Shown in pieces: positions 1 through 8,788 of a stretch of DNA of 64,000 bases. The notes beneath the pieces were generated by a model. That model was given only the letters and a program-made list of their open reading frames with translations, was not told where the DNA came from and did no database searches. The DNA is taken from the NCBI RefSeq assembly GCF_003952485.1, contig NZ_CP034447.1, positions 434,001 through 498,000 of the forward strand, read 5' to 3'. Numbering within the stretch: the first letter of the stretch is position 1; each line of letters starts with the position of its first letter. A program made the translations under genes and the position numbers. The stretch comes from Mesorhizobium sp. M1E.F.Ca.ET.045.02.1.1. Its GTDB lineage: Bacteria; Pseudomonadota; Alphaproteobacteria; Rhizobiales; Rhizobiaceae.

Positions 1-18
1 CGGAGGAGGAGAGCTGCG

Positions 19-2088
19 ATGACGAGCGGTAATCTGATTCCGACTGCCGTCCTCAAGCGCAAGGCCGTCGTCTATGTGCGTCAATCCACTCAGGCGCAGG
101 TCCAGCTCAACCTTGAGAGCCAGCGTCGGCAGTATGAGCTTGTCGACGTCGCGCGGCGTTGGGGATTCCGCAAAGTAGAGGTGATCGACGAGGATCTGGG
201 ACGAACCGCAAGCGGGGCTGTGGAGCGTCCCGGTTTCGAGCGCCTGGTCGACGATCTGTGCACCGGCCATGTGGGCGCCGTGCTTTGCCTGGAGGCGTCC
301 CGCCTGTCGCGCAACGGGCCGGACTGGCATCGGCTGCTCGAGTTGTGCGGCGAAGTCGATGCACGCGTGATCGATCTGGACGGAGTCTACGATCCGGGAT
401 TGCCGAACGACCGCCTGCTGCTGGGTATGAAGGGCAGCATCAGCGAATTCGAGCTCGGCGTGCTGCGTGCCCGCATGTACGAGGCCGCCCGCGCCAAGGC
501 ACAGCGCGGAGAACTGCGCATCTCCGTGCCCTTCGGCTATGTCTGGCACCGCGATTACGGTCTCGGGTTCGATCCCGACATGCGCCTGCAGGAGACCATT
601 CACCTGATATTCGCGCGCTTCCGCGAACTCGGCAGCGCGCGCCAGGTCCTGATCTCGATGATCGACGATGGCGTGCATTTCCCCAGACCCTCCGACGGCA
701 AGAAGATGGTGTCCTTCGACTGGGTTCCGATCCGTTACCGCAACGTGATCTCGATCCTGAAGAACCCATTCTACGCCGGCGCCTATGTCTATGGTAAAAG
801 CGAGAAGCGCACTGAGATCGTCGATGGCCGCGTTCGCAAGAGCTATGGCCATTACAAGCCGGCTAGCGAGTGGGCGGTGGTGCTCAAGGACCATCACGAA
901 GGCTACATCGGATGGAGCGAGTACGAACGGAACCAGGAACTGCTCGCAGCCAACGCTTACGGCAAAGCCGGCGGCGTCAAGTCGGGCCGCGGCGGTCGCG
1001 CGCTGCTCCCGGGTCTTATCTCCTGTGGTCGATGCGGGCGAAGACTGGTTGTCATGTATGCCGGACGCGGCCAAGGTTATCCGGTATATCGCTGCGAGCG
1101 CGGCAACCTCATGATGGCACAGGCGCGATGCATGTCGTTCAACGGCTTTCGCACCGACGCGGCGGTGACCCGCGAAGCGCTGGAGGCGGTTGCGCCGATG
1201 GCGATCGAAGCGGCGTTGGAGGCTGAACGGATGCAGCTGGAGAGCGAAGCCAAGCGGCGGCAGATGATCGAGATGGACCTGCAGCAGGCGCGCTATGAGG
1301 CATCGCTCGCCGAGCGCCGCTATGCCGCTTGCGACCCGGAGAACCGGCTTATTGCGGCCCAGCTCGAGAGGAGTTGGGAAGCCACACTCAGGCGCGTGGA
1401 GACCTGCGAGGCCCAGCTGAGCGAAGTCCAGCGTGTGGAGCCTGTCGACGCGGTTCCGGACTTCACGGGCCTCGCCCAGGATCTCGAGGCCTCCTGGAAT
1501 GCGCCGGGTGTCGACATGCGCTGTCGTCAGCAACTGCTGCGCGCGCTCATCAAGGATATCGTGGCGGATGTCGATGACGATGCGCGCGACGTGATCTTGA
1601 CCATCCACTGGCACGGAGGCCAGCACTCGCAGGTACGGGTTCGCAAGCCCAAATCCGGAGAGCATGGCCAGCGTACGCCTGAGGAGGCTCTGGCGATCAT
1701 GCGATCCATGGCAACCCGGTGGTCGGATGCCGAAATCGCTGCCACACTCAACCGCATGGGCATGCAGACCGGTCAGGGAAAGACCTGGACCGCGCGTCGC
1801 GTCCAATCGCTGCGCACGGTGCACAAGATCAGCGGCTATCGCTCTTCCGACAAGAATGGCGAGTGGCTCACCATGTCGGATGCGGCCGCGAAGCTCGGCG
1901 TGTCGCACGTCAAAATCCGCCGGTTCATCAGGGATGGCCTCTTGCCGGCCGAGCAAGTCATGCGCGGCGCGCCCTACCAGATCCGCGCCAGCGACCTCGA
2001 AGACGAACGGATCAAGGCCGATTTGGCGCGCAATACTCCGCGTCGCATCCACGACGACAACCAGGAATCGCTGTTTTCCGCCATTTGA
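19..2088 (+). CDS. Large serine recombinase (resolvase/invertase superfamily)
   Basis: A 689-residue site-specific DNA recombinase of the large serine family. The N-terminal resolvase domain carries the catalytic motif YVRQS with Ser23 as the expected nucleophile, and an arginine-rich region (SRLSR near residue 97). A recombinase domain follows (about residues 170-300), then a zinc ribbon with a CGRC pair near residues 336-339 and a second Cys near 357, then a coiled-coil-like stretch. The C-terminus (about 615-680) adds a MerR/excisionase-like helix-turn-helix, beyond the core domains. The start is set by a GGAGGAGGAG purine run directly upstream of the ATG. Such enzymes move integrative elements; here it lies at the edge of a symbiosis-type region, so a role in island or transposon mobility is an inference. 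No attachment site was recognised. Confidence 0.9.
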   Translation: MTSGNLIPTAVLKRKAVVYVRQSTQAQVQLNLESQRRQYELVDVARRWGFRKVEVIDEDLGRTASGAVERPGFERLVDDLCTGHVGAVLCLEASRLSRNGPDWHRLLELCGEVDARVIDLDGVYDPGLPNDRLLLGMKGSISEFELGVLRARMYEAARAKAQRGELRISVPFGYVWHRDYGLGFDPDMRLQETIHLIFARFRELGSARQVLISMIDDGVHFPRPSDGKKMVSFDWVPIRYRNVISILKNPFYAGAYVYGKSEKRTEIVDGRVRKSYGHYKPASEWAVVLKDHHEGYIGWSEYERNQELLAANAYGKAGGVKSGRGGRALLPGLISCGRCGRRLVVMYAGRGQGYPVYRCERGNLMMAQARCMSFNGFRTDAAVTREALEAVAPMAIEAALEAERMQLESEAKRRQMIEMDLQQARYEASLAERRYAACDPENRLIAAQLERSWEATLRRVETCEAQLSEVQRVEPVDAVPDFTGLAQDLEASWNAPGVDMRCRQQLLRALIKDIVADVDDDARDVILTIHWHGGQHSQVRVRKPKSGEHGQRTPEEALAIMRSMATRWSDAEIAATLNRMGMQTGQGKTWTARRVQSLRTVHKISGYRSSDKNGEWLTMSDAAAKLGVSHVKIRRFIRDGLLPAEQVMRGAPYQIRASDLEDERIKADLARNTPRRIHDDNQESLFSAI

Positions 2089-2102
2089 AGATGAGGTGCA
2101 TA

Positions 2103-2336
2103 ATGAATCAGTCTTCGCTCTCGGAAGAAAAGTCCTGGCTGTTCTGCGGTTCCGATCGCGGCGGACAGCGCGCGGCCATTCTGATCGTCAGCGCCAAGAT
2201 GAACGATATCGACCCGCAGGCCTGGCTCGCCGACGTCCTCGCCCGACTGCCCGCCTATCCGGCCCATCGGATCGATGATTTGCTGCCGTGGAATTGGAGA
2301 TCCGCAAAATTGCGGACCCAACCAGCGGCGGCCTGA
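2103..2336 (+). pseudogene. IS66-family transposase, C-terminal scrap
   Basis: The translated frame reads through WLFCGSDRGG, then AKMNDIDPQAWLADVLAR, then a DELLPWNW-like ending, which is the C-terminal signature of IS66 TnpC transposases. Only about 75 of the roughly 500 residues remain, and residues are missing after RGGQRAA, so it is a dead fragment. It begins 15 bp after the recombinase stop, showing an old IS66 insertion or deletion at this junction. Confidence 0.75.
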
Positions 2337-2338
2337 TC

Positions 2339-2572
2339 ATGCAGCGCAATAAGGTGCATCACGTCTACACCGTCGAACGTGTCGCCAGGGACCTCGGCGT
2401 CAGCGAAGCGCTCATCCACGAACTGACCCTCGGTCTGGAGCCCGAGGACGGCGTCATCTGGGTGTACGGCGCCAACGATGACGACGGGATCTTGGCCTTC
2501 ACCGATGAAGGCATCGAGGAGGTCAAACTCCTCCTCGAAGAATATCATCGCGTCTCCCCATCGAAAGCTTGA
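2339..2572 (+). CDS. Small hypothetical protein
   Basis: A possible 77-residue acidic protein (MQRNKVHHVYTVER...) with a weak helix-turn-helix look around ARDLGVSEALIHELT. It may be a MerR-like or phage Cox-like accessory factor for the neighbouring recombinase, but I do not recognise the family. The reading frame can be extended upstream to 2288, and no convincing ribosome site marks either start. It overlaps the end of the IS66 scrap in a different frame, so it could also be an accidental ORF. Confidence 0.4.
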   Translation: MQRNKVHHVYTVERVARDLGVSEALIHELTLGLEPEDGVIWVYGANDDDGILAFTDEGIEEVKLLLEEYHRVSPSKA

Positions 2573-2850
2573 CCCCAGCACTCCGGTGCTCAGGTTCTCA
2601 TGGCCACCAGATACGCACGTCTGCGGTCTTCACCGGATGCGTACGTCGATGTTGTCGCCGGGCCGATTGTAGTTCCGTCGAGTTTTTTATTGACAAACCC
2701 AAAAAGGGCAACCCCCGTCACTGCAAATGACCGGAGCGTGTCGTGGCTCGTCCAATGGGGGAATGCCTAGGCTGCAGCCGCTGCGCCGCTCCAGCCGCGG
2801 ACTGATCTGCCGATTATTATAAGATTAAGCGCTGTCCATATGTCGCTCGT
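2573..2850. other. Intergenic region, no gene seen
   Basis: About 280 bases between the small ORF and the stop codon of the minus-strand biosynthetic operon. It contains a T/A-rich patch near 2685-2710 but no clear stem followed by a T run, so I do not call a terminator. Confidence 0.5.
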
Positions 2851-5550
2851 TCAAGTTGCCTGATGATCATCAATAAGCTCATTCACCCTCTGTTTGCGGT
2901 GTATCTCAGCGTGCGCCCAACGCTCCCGTATTTCCGCGCATTTCAGCTGCATTTCGCCATACATCTTCTTTGCTACAGAAAGCTGATCATCGGTTGATCG
3001 TTGTCCGGGTCCTCCTCCGAACTGCAGAGCATCCCTGCATTCTTCAAGACTCTCCGGCAACACGCCAGTGAGGTGGCTTGCCAACTCGCTTCGGCGCTCC
3101 GCAACCGAGCTATCCAGAGACAGGCGTTGGGCGATCTCACCAATTAGTGTGTGGGCCTTCCTGAAAGGAACGCCTCGCGACGCCATCCGTTCTGCGGCGA
3201 CTGCCGTCATGGGTGAGCCATCTTCCAGATTTTCACGCATTGACCGCACGTTGAAAGACATGAATTTCACAATGAGTGATGTGAGGGTGATGGCCCTCTT
3301 AAGGGCATCTTCTGCAAGGGCTAATGGAGAGCAACCGTAGTTGCTCGTTTCGATCGAGTTGCTGAAAGGCGATTTGCAGGTGGCTGTTGCCGCAGAAACG
3401 TAGGCCCCAATCGCTGTGCTTGCCGACCCCTTGACGTGTTCAAGCAAAAATGGGTTCTTCTTTTGGGGAAGCATGGAAGAGCCACCAGCAAGATAATGAG
3501 GAAGGTCAATGAGCGCGAACTCCCTGGTCGTCCAAAGCTGCAGGTCCTGGGCCACACGGCTGAGCAAAATTGCAACGCTAGCGAAGAGTGAAAGCCCTTG
3601 TAGGTGATGGTCACGGCTTGCAACCGCATCAAGCGAGTTGAATGACGGCAATTCAAATCCCAGAAGATTTGCTGTCTTCAAAGGGTCGATAGGCAGGCTG
3701 GTGCCTCCGCCGGCACCAGCTCCCATAGGGCAGTTCTTGATGTCTTCCAGGAGGCAATGGAGCCGCTGGCGCTCGCGCCGCAGAGCGAAGAAAACGCTGA
3801 GCAGGTAGTGCCCTGGCGATCCGGGGATTGCAATCTGGTACTGACTGTACAAAGGAGCAACAAATCTCGATGCTTCCTCCACGCGCTGAAGCAGGGCATC
3901 TTGTGCAATGCCTATTTCTTGGGAGATAGCACACCCAGCTTCCCGAAGGACCAGCAGAGAGATGGTCGCGTTCAAGTCGTTGCGGGATCTTGCAAGGTGC
4001 AGCCAGCCGGCCTTTTCCGGGCCAGCTCTGGCGGCAAGTTCTGCCTCATAGGCAAGGTAGAGGCCGCGCGGAGCATCGCGTCCCTCCAAAGACTGAAAGC
4101 CCTCGTCCTGGAGGTGAAAGATGTGCTTCAAGAGATCGGCAGCGACTTCCCGGTTGATCAAGCCCTGATCCGCGAGCATCACCAGATGTGCTTCATCTAT
4201 GGTCGCCTGGTGCCGCAGAAGGCGACCGTCACGCGAGATTTCGATAGGCGGAGCGAGCAACTTCATCGCTTCGGGATGTAGGTTCCACCTGCCCTCGCTT
4301 GCCCCAGCGACTTGCTTGTTGTCCGATTCGCCAGCAGCCTCTTCCATATCCATCACCGTGGAATCGATCATCTGTTGAGCTGCTATAACGGCGGCGTCGA
4401 GTTCATCAGCGACGCCTACGGCGTAGGCTACTCGGTCTCTGAAATCGCCATTTATTTGAACATCCTCCCCCCCATATTTCAGAAGCCCCGCTTCGGGCAC
4501 TGTCGGCCCTGGAGTTCGAGAAAAGCTCAGGCGTTTGAGCTTCCCGGATTCGTGAGCAAGGCGGAAACGGATAGCTCCCGCTCTTCCGCCCGCCCGCGGA
4601 GGCGTAAACCCTTGTCCCGCGTAAAGATTAATGACCATATCAAGGATTGAGGTGCGCAAAGCGTGCGACAGCATGACTGGAATCATTCCTCCAGCCAGTC
4701 TGGGATTGACCTCAATGATGACCGGGCCTGGCTCCGCTATTACGAACTCTACATGAGCCGGTCCGAACTCCAGGCCGAGCGCTGATACCGCACTCACGGC
4801 AAAACAGGCCAGTTCCTGGAGGGAGCGCTCCGGGAGCGGTGCCGGGAAGTCGTGCCCTACCTCGACGAAGCAGGGAGGCGGGCCCTTGTGCTTTGCAAGT
4901 ATTCCAAGGCAATGCAGGGTTCCATCGTTCGCAATTATCTCTGCGGAGTATTCCTTACCCCTTATATATTTCTGGATGAGGACATCAGGGCTGCACAGAC
5001 CTACCTGATCGAGTAACGCGCCCCTTGCACTCTCAAACGCCTTGATTGCGGCTGCCGCTGTATCGCACAACCGCACGCCACTACTACCACTACCGGAGAC
5101 CGGCTTCACCACCACCGGCAGAGTGGCTTGGGCAAGTATCTTCTCCACGTCTCGGACGGAAGTGGCCAGTCGAGTCTCAGGGATCGTGATTGATTGTCGC
5201 TGCAACTCGGCCGCTTGCTTCCATTTGTTCCGGCAGGTAGCTATAGCCTTCGGATTGGCTGCTGGTAGCCCGATGGCCGTCGCAGCACTTGACGCTGCTT
5301 CCACAAAATAATCCGACGACGAGTATATTCCTGCCAGCCTTCCCAACTTGGCGGCGACCCCGATGAGTTCGTCCGGACTACGCGTTTCAGCTTCGACAAC
5401 GTGAGCGACCGAGTCCTTCAGAAACGGATAACGCGCAGGATTACGCGTAACGAGATATGGTTCGAAGCCAAGAGCTCGGGCCCGTTTCATTAATAGTTCG
5501 CCGGTGCCCGTCGTGTTGCTTTCCACGAAAAGGAAGCTACCTCGGTTCAT
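2851..5550 (-). CDS. ATP-grasp ligase / argininosuccinate-lyase-like fusion
   Basis: An 899-residue two-domain enzyme. The N-terminal half is an ATP-grasp carboxylate-amine ligase: a phosphate-clamp stretch ([14 protein letters not shown]), a metal-binding end motif [10 protein letters not shown], and a PreATP-grasp start ([10 protein letters not shown]). The C-terminal half is a fumarase/argininosuccinate-lyase fold: [11 protein letters not shown] matches the HTGRSRNDQ region and [11 protein letters not shown] matches the family signature. The start is ATG 5550, overlapping the upstream stop as TGATG with GGAGG upstream; a longer frame to 5619 is less likely. Family knowledge suggests the lyase half cleaves a C-N bond releasing fumarate while the ligase half forms an amide. 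Joined in one chain and last in the operon, they may deamidate an aspartyl-amino acid adduct and couple the product. The substrate is not shown by the sequence. Confidence 0.85.
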   Translation of the reverse strand: MNRGSFLFVESNTTGTGELLMKRARALGFEPYLVTRNPARYPFLKDSVAHVVEAETRSPDELIGVAAKLGRLAGIYSSSDYFVEAASSAATAIGLPAANPKAIATCRNKWKQAAELQRQSITIPETRLATSVRDVEKILAQATLPVVVKPVSGSGSSGVRLCDTAAAAIKAFESARGALLDQVGLCSPDVLIQKYIRGKEYSAEIIANDGTLHCLGILAKHKGPPPCFVEVGHDFPAPLPERSLQELACFAVSAVSALGLEFGPAHVEFVIAEPGPVIIEVNPRLAGGMIPVMLSHALRTSILDMVINLYAGQGFTPPRAGGRAGAIRFRLAHESGKLKRLSFSRTPGPTVPEAGLLKYGGEDVQINGDFRDRVAYAVGVADELDAAVIAAQQMIDSTVMDMEEAAGESDNKQVAGASEGRWNLHPEAMKLLAPPIEISRDGRLLRHQATIDEAHLVMLADQGLINREVAADLLKHIFHLQDEGFQSLEGRDAPRGLYLAYEAELAARAGPEKAGWLHLARSRNDLNATISLLVLREAGCAISQEIGIAQDALLQRVEEASRFVAPLYSQYQIAIPGSPGHYLLSVFFALRRERQRLHCLLEDIKNCPMGAGAGGGTSLPIDPLKTANLLGFELPSFNSLDAVASRDHHLQGLSLFASVAILLSRVAQDLQLWTTREFALIDLPHYLAGGSSMLPQKKNPFLLEHVKGSASTAIGAYVSAATATCKSPFSNSIETSNYGCSPLALAEDALKRAITLTSLIVKFMSFNVRSMRENLEDGSPMTAVAAERMASRGVPFRKAHTLIGEIAQRLSLDSSVAERRSELASHLTGVLPESLEECRDALQFGGGPGQRSTDDQLSVAKKMYGEMQLKCAEIRERWAHAEIHRKQRVNELIDDHQAT

Positions 5551-6608
5551 CAAGAATCGTCCTCCAGCAGGCTTAAGACAGCTTCCCGGCTTTTCCGATT
5601 CCAACGATATCGGTTCCATGGCGGAAGAGCGGTCGAGGGATGCTCTTCACTGGACGGAGCGTCCAGAAGAGCACCTTCATGCAGACATCCATTCTGCTTG
5701 AGCCACTCGTGGTCATAAACAGCTTCGGCATAGCGGTGGCCTTCATCTGCACATATGACGACCACGGTTTCTCCTGGATACTGCCGAGCGTGCCAACGCC
5801 CAACGATGTAGCTCGCCCCGGAGGTCGGACCGGCGAAAACGGCGTGCCGCTCATGGAGGGTATGCGTTGCAGCAAATGCGAGCGGAGCCGAAATGAGATG
5901 CACGTCGTCATACAGTTCATGCTTCACATTCTTGGGGACAAGACTGTTCCCCAGGCCCCGCAGTTTCCGGTCGCCATCCGGTTGGCCAAAAATGACGCTA
6001 TTGAAGGTATCTACTCCGATCAGGCGCGCCTCCGGGGCTTTTTGGCGAAGGCGCTCTATCGTTCCGCAAGTAGAGCCACCAGACCCCACAGAACCGACCA
6101 AAGTTATGTCGGCGTCCAGCATCCCCGATAGTTGATCAGCAAAAAGCTTGTAGGCTGCGGGGTTGTCCGGTGTTTCGTACTGACGGGGCCAGAAACAGGA
6201 ATGGCCCAACTGTCTCATCTTAGCGTGTAACGCGTCCAGCCGGCTTCGTTGGTAACCACCATCCTGGGCCTTTTCAGTTACTATGACGACTTCGGCTCCT
6301 AGAGAGCTCAACCTGTTTTCGAGACCTTTGTCCATCACCGGGTCCGTGAAGATCTCAAGCTGGAATCCACGTTCTCGGCAAATGACGGCCAGCCCCAGTG
6401 CGAAGGTTCCGCTTGAGGTCTCGAGAACTTTCATGCCGTGCGTCAACGTCCCTCGAGTCACCGCTTTCTCGATAATGTACTTCGCAGGGAGAAGCTTCAT
6501 GAAAGCGAACTGCGCGAGATAAAGGTTTGTCCCGCACCTAATAATTCTAGGAAGAGCATACGCATCAGAATATCCGGAGAATAGAAGGTGTTTGCGAGCA
6601 GCGTCCAT
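5550..6608 (-). CDS. Cysteine-synthase-fold PLP-dependent enzyme
   Basis: A 352-residue fold-type II PLP protein. The substrate loop [12 protein letters not shown] corresponds to TSGNTGIALA of cysteine synthases, and [13 protein letters not shown] is the phosphate-binding glycine loop; the Schiff-base lysine is probably in LPAKYIIE. It is divergent from housekeeping CysK/CysM and has about 40 extra C-terminal residues. Family members in natural-product pathways (for example SbnA) do beta-replacement on phosphorylated or acylated hydroxy-amino acids. The start ATG has GAGG eight bases upstream and lies 10 bases after the kinase stop. Next to a threonine-kinase-like protein and a lyase, replacing the phosphate of O-phosphothreonine by an amino nucleophile is the natural inference. 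Confidence 0.8.
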   Translation of the reverse strand: MDAARKHLLFSGYSDAYALPRIIRCGTNLYLAQFAFMKLLPAKYIIEKAVTRGTLTHGMKVLETSSGTFALGLAVICRERGFQLEIFTDPVMDKGLENRLSSLGAEVVIVTEKAQDGGYQRSRLDALHAKMRQLGHSCFWPRQYETPDNPAAYKLFADQLSGMLDADITLVGSVGSGGSTCGTIERLRQKAPEARLIGVDTFNSVIFGQPDGDRKLRGLGNSLVPKNVKHELYDDVHLISAPLAFAATHTLHERHAVFAGPTSGASYIVGRWHARQYPGETVVVICADEGHRYAEAVYDHEWLKQNGCLHEGALLDAPSSEEHPSTALPPWNRYRWNRKSREAVLSLLEDDS

Positions 6609-6618
6609 ATTTCTTACC

Positions 6619-7668
6619 TCATCGGCAGCCAGTCATGGTCCGGTAAATTCTTGGCGAGTTGTCGAATCGCGACACATGTGCGAGCACGGACTGAATCTTT
6701 CGTGTAAAGTCATCCGCGGTTCGATCAAGCAGGATTCCAATCATGGTGCCGCTGTGCGCGACTATCACCCCGAGAGCGTCGGTGGCCTGCGATGCTTTCA
6801 ACATCGAGTTCAGATGCTTCTTTGGAGTCCGCTCCTGATGCAGGAGAGCGCTGGCAGTGGCTATTTTGCCTATCGTCGCCGCGTCACCCCGCGGAATTGC
6901 TATCCGTGCGCGGTCCAGGAGTCCTTGATATTCTGCTCTTCGACTGGCGGAGATTTCACCTCGCCGTTGATCATAATCGACGGTTTTGATCGTCCCTCCT
7001 TCATCGATACCAACGATCGCAAGCGGCGGCATTTGGCCAAGGAACGAGAGAAGGTTACATGCTCGCTGTTGGTATGCAACCACACCCGGGTACATCACCC
7101 CGTCGGATGGCTCGATGTCCGCCATTAGCTTTTCGATCAACAGTGTCCGGATTCTACGCTTAAAGCAGCAGGCGATTGACCGTGCAGTCGCAACAAGATC
7201 GGCCGACGAACTCGCGAGTCCTTTGCCTTCAGGGAGCTCAGATTCCAAAAGGAGGATTCCTCCTGAGGCGCCGAGCGCAATCACGAGATTCTCAGCCAGC
7301 CGTTTCGCTTTGATTTTATGTGACGGATAAACGCTTACGGATTGTGTGCCTGCCATCGGCATGAAGTGAGCTCGCGCAAAGAGCGCGATAGGCATTGTGA
7401 TCAAGAAGTGAGGGTCCCCGGGAACGGAACCGACCGGCAACTGTCCTTGGAGCAACTCGCCGAATGTGCCGCAACAAAGCGCGTCGCTAGAATAAACCCG
7501 TGGCTGTTGTCCGTCGTCGGCGATATTCTGGGCCGCATCTACGCCATCAAAGGTCTGATGATACAGGTACGGCCTCCAAACTTCATCGGCGGCCGCCTCG
7601 AGAAGTTCTCTAGTCGACATGCTCGCCCCGCCGGAGCCGATAGGATGGGTAGAATTTTGGATCGCCAT
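6619..7668 (-). CDS. GHMP kinase, L-threonine kinase (PduX)-like
   Basis: A 349-residue GHMP-superfamily kinase. Motifs: CCGTFGELLQG at residues 65-75 (PduX-type GTCGELVQG), the ATP loop PEGKGLASSSADL, and EPSDGVMYPGVVAYQQR, which resembles the PduX segment EPTDG...PG. PduX phosphorylates L-threonine in cobalamin side-chain assembly, but no cobalamin genes occur here, so this copy probably serves the local cluster by activating threonine or a relative. ATG 7668 is used (GGAAG just upstream); a second in-frame ATG at 7620 is possible. It is separated by 280 bases from the oxygenase gene upstream and by only 10 bases from the PLP enzyme gene downstream. Confidence 0.8.
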   Translation of the reverse strand: MAIQNSTHPIGSGGASMSTRELLEAAADEVWRPYLYHQTFDGVDAAQNIADDGQQPRVYSSDALCCGTFGELLQGQLPVGSVPGDPHFLITMPIALFARAHFMPMAGTQSVSVYPSHKIKAKRLAENLVIALGASGGILLLESELPEGKGLASSSADLVATARSIACCFKRRIRTLLIEKLMADIEPSDGVMYPGVVAYQQRACNLLSFLGQMPPLAIVGIDEGGTIKTVDYDQRRGEISASRRAEYQGLLDRARIAIPRGDAATIGKIATASALLHQERTPKKHLNSMLKASQATDALGVIVAHSGTMIGILLDRTADDFTRKIQSVLAHVSRFDNSPRIYRTMTGCR

Positions 7669-7832
7669 ATCACTTCCGCGTCAGGTACATTGAGTTGATC
7701 AGCCACTACGAGAACCTGAGGGCGCTGGCTGCCTGAGCAGGCGCCACAGTCCGCCGCTCCGGCAAACACGGGGCTGGGCGGACGCAAAAGTCACTGCCAA
7801 GCCATTTTACTGAACTCAACAAGTCAGGTTCG

Positions 7833-7867
7833 CCCCCTCCGGAAGAATGGAAAAACGTCCGGAGGGG
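7833..7867. repeat. Perfect inverted repeat inside the biosynthetic operon
   Basis: CCCCTCCGGA (7834-7843) and TCCGGAGGGG (7858-7867) form a 10-base GC-rich stem with a 14-base A-rich loop. It sits in the only long gap (7669-7948) of the operon. On the minus strand no T run follows, so it is not a standard intrinsic terminator; it could be an mRNA processing or stabilising hairpin, an operator, or part of a promoter for the kinase-PLP-ligase half. Confidence 0.6.
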
Positions 7868-7948
7868 TCTGTCATTGAAGGTTCCCCGCTATGACGGAGG
7901 TGACGCCTTCACTATCGGCACAAAACAGTCGCCGCTATCCACGGCCTA

Positions 7949-8788
7949 TCAGGTCCACCAGAGAACAAGATCCGGCCGCGCAAACCCGAAAAAGCAATTC
8001 AGCACCAGGCGACGCTTTCCGTCGCCTGATTGACCGGTAACCCCGTGAACGAAGCCGCCATCGATTAGGGCGATATCCCCGGCCTTGAGCTGGAACTCGC
8101 GGCACGGGACGGCCTCAAGATAGGCTGCCGAATAGGGATATCCAGTGGTCTCCACACCCTGCGACTTTCGGTCCGCAACTGTCGGCTTATGGCTCCAGAG
8201 CCTCAGATTGCCCCCGTGCTCGGACATGCTGGGATAGAGGTTGAGCGCTGCGACCGTATTGTGCGCCACCGCAGAAAGCTCGTAATCATCGCCAGCACGT
8301 AAGACTTGAGCGACGTCGTCGTGGGGATCCAAGGAAAACGTGCCACTGCCTGACCAACTGAGAGCGCGACAGACGTTGGCCTGACCGCGTTCCGAACGGG
8401 CGAGCCGCAATTCAATACCCTGGTTGTGAAGCTCTCGCTTCAACGCGCCGAATATTGCTCGGACCGGGTCAACCAAATTCTTAAAAAGGGCCTCGACGTA
8501 AGGTCGCGCAGCTTCCGCATCTGCGAAATAGGTGGCTGCATCCTTCCTGTAGTGAGATGCGCCGACATATTGTCCGGGCACACCATCTCTACGCTCTCTG
8601 AGACCGGAGCTTCCAATAAAGTTCGTGGTGATCTCCTCGGCTACTTCGGTGCTGAAAGCTTGCTTGACGTGCAGAGCGGTGAGCTCACCTTTCAGGACCG
8701 AGATGATCTCCCCCGTGTTGATCGACCCGGTCCGTTCTTTGATCGAAACCGGGGAGATGGCTGGCACTTGAGTTATCTGCTTAGGCAT
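7949..8788 (-). CDS. 2-oxoglutarate/Fe(II)-dependent oxygenase
   Basis: A 279-residue non-heme iron enzyme with a double-stranded beta-helix. The facial triad is readable: DPHDDV supplies His-x-Asp, and FVHGVTG supplies the distal His, followed by KRRLVLN with the expected 2OG-binding Arg. Asp is present, so it is a hydroxylase-type rather than a halogenase-type site (which has Gly or Ala). The start is ATG 8788, which overlaps the aminotransferase stop by 8 bases and has AGGAG seven bases upstream; a longer frame to 8845 lacks this. It probably hydroxylates an amino acid or peptide intermediate of the cluster. The exact substrate cannot be inferred from sequence alone. Confidence 0.82.
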   Translation of the reverse strand: MPKQITQVPAISPVSIKERTGSINTGEIISVLKGELTALHVKQAFSTEVAEEITTNFIGSSGLRERRDGVPGQYVGASHYRKDAATYFADAEAARPYVEALFKNLVDPVRAIFGALKRELHNQGIELRLARSERGQANVCRALSWSGSGTFSLDPHDDVAQVLRAGDDYELSAVAHNTVAALNLYPSMSEHGGNLRLWSHKPTVADRKSQGVETTGYPYSAAYLEAVPCREFQLKAGDIALIDGGFVHGVTGQSGDGKRRLVLNCFFGFARPDLVLWWT

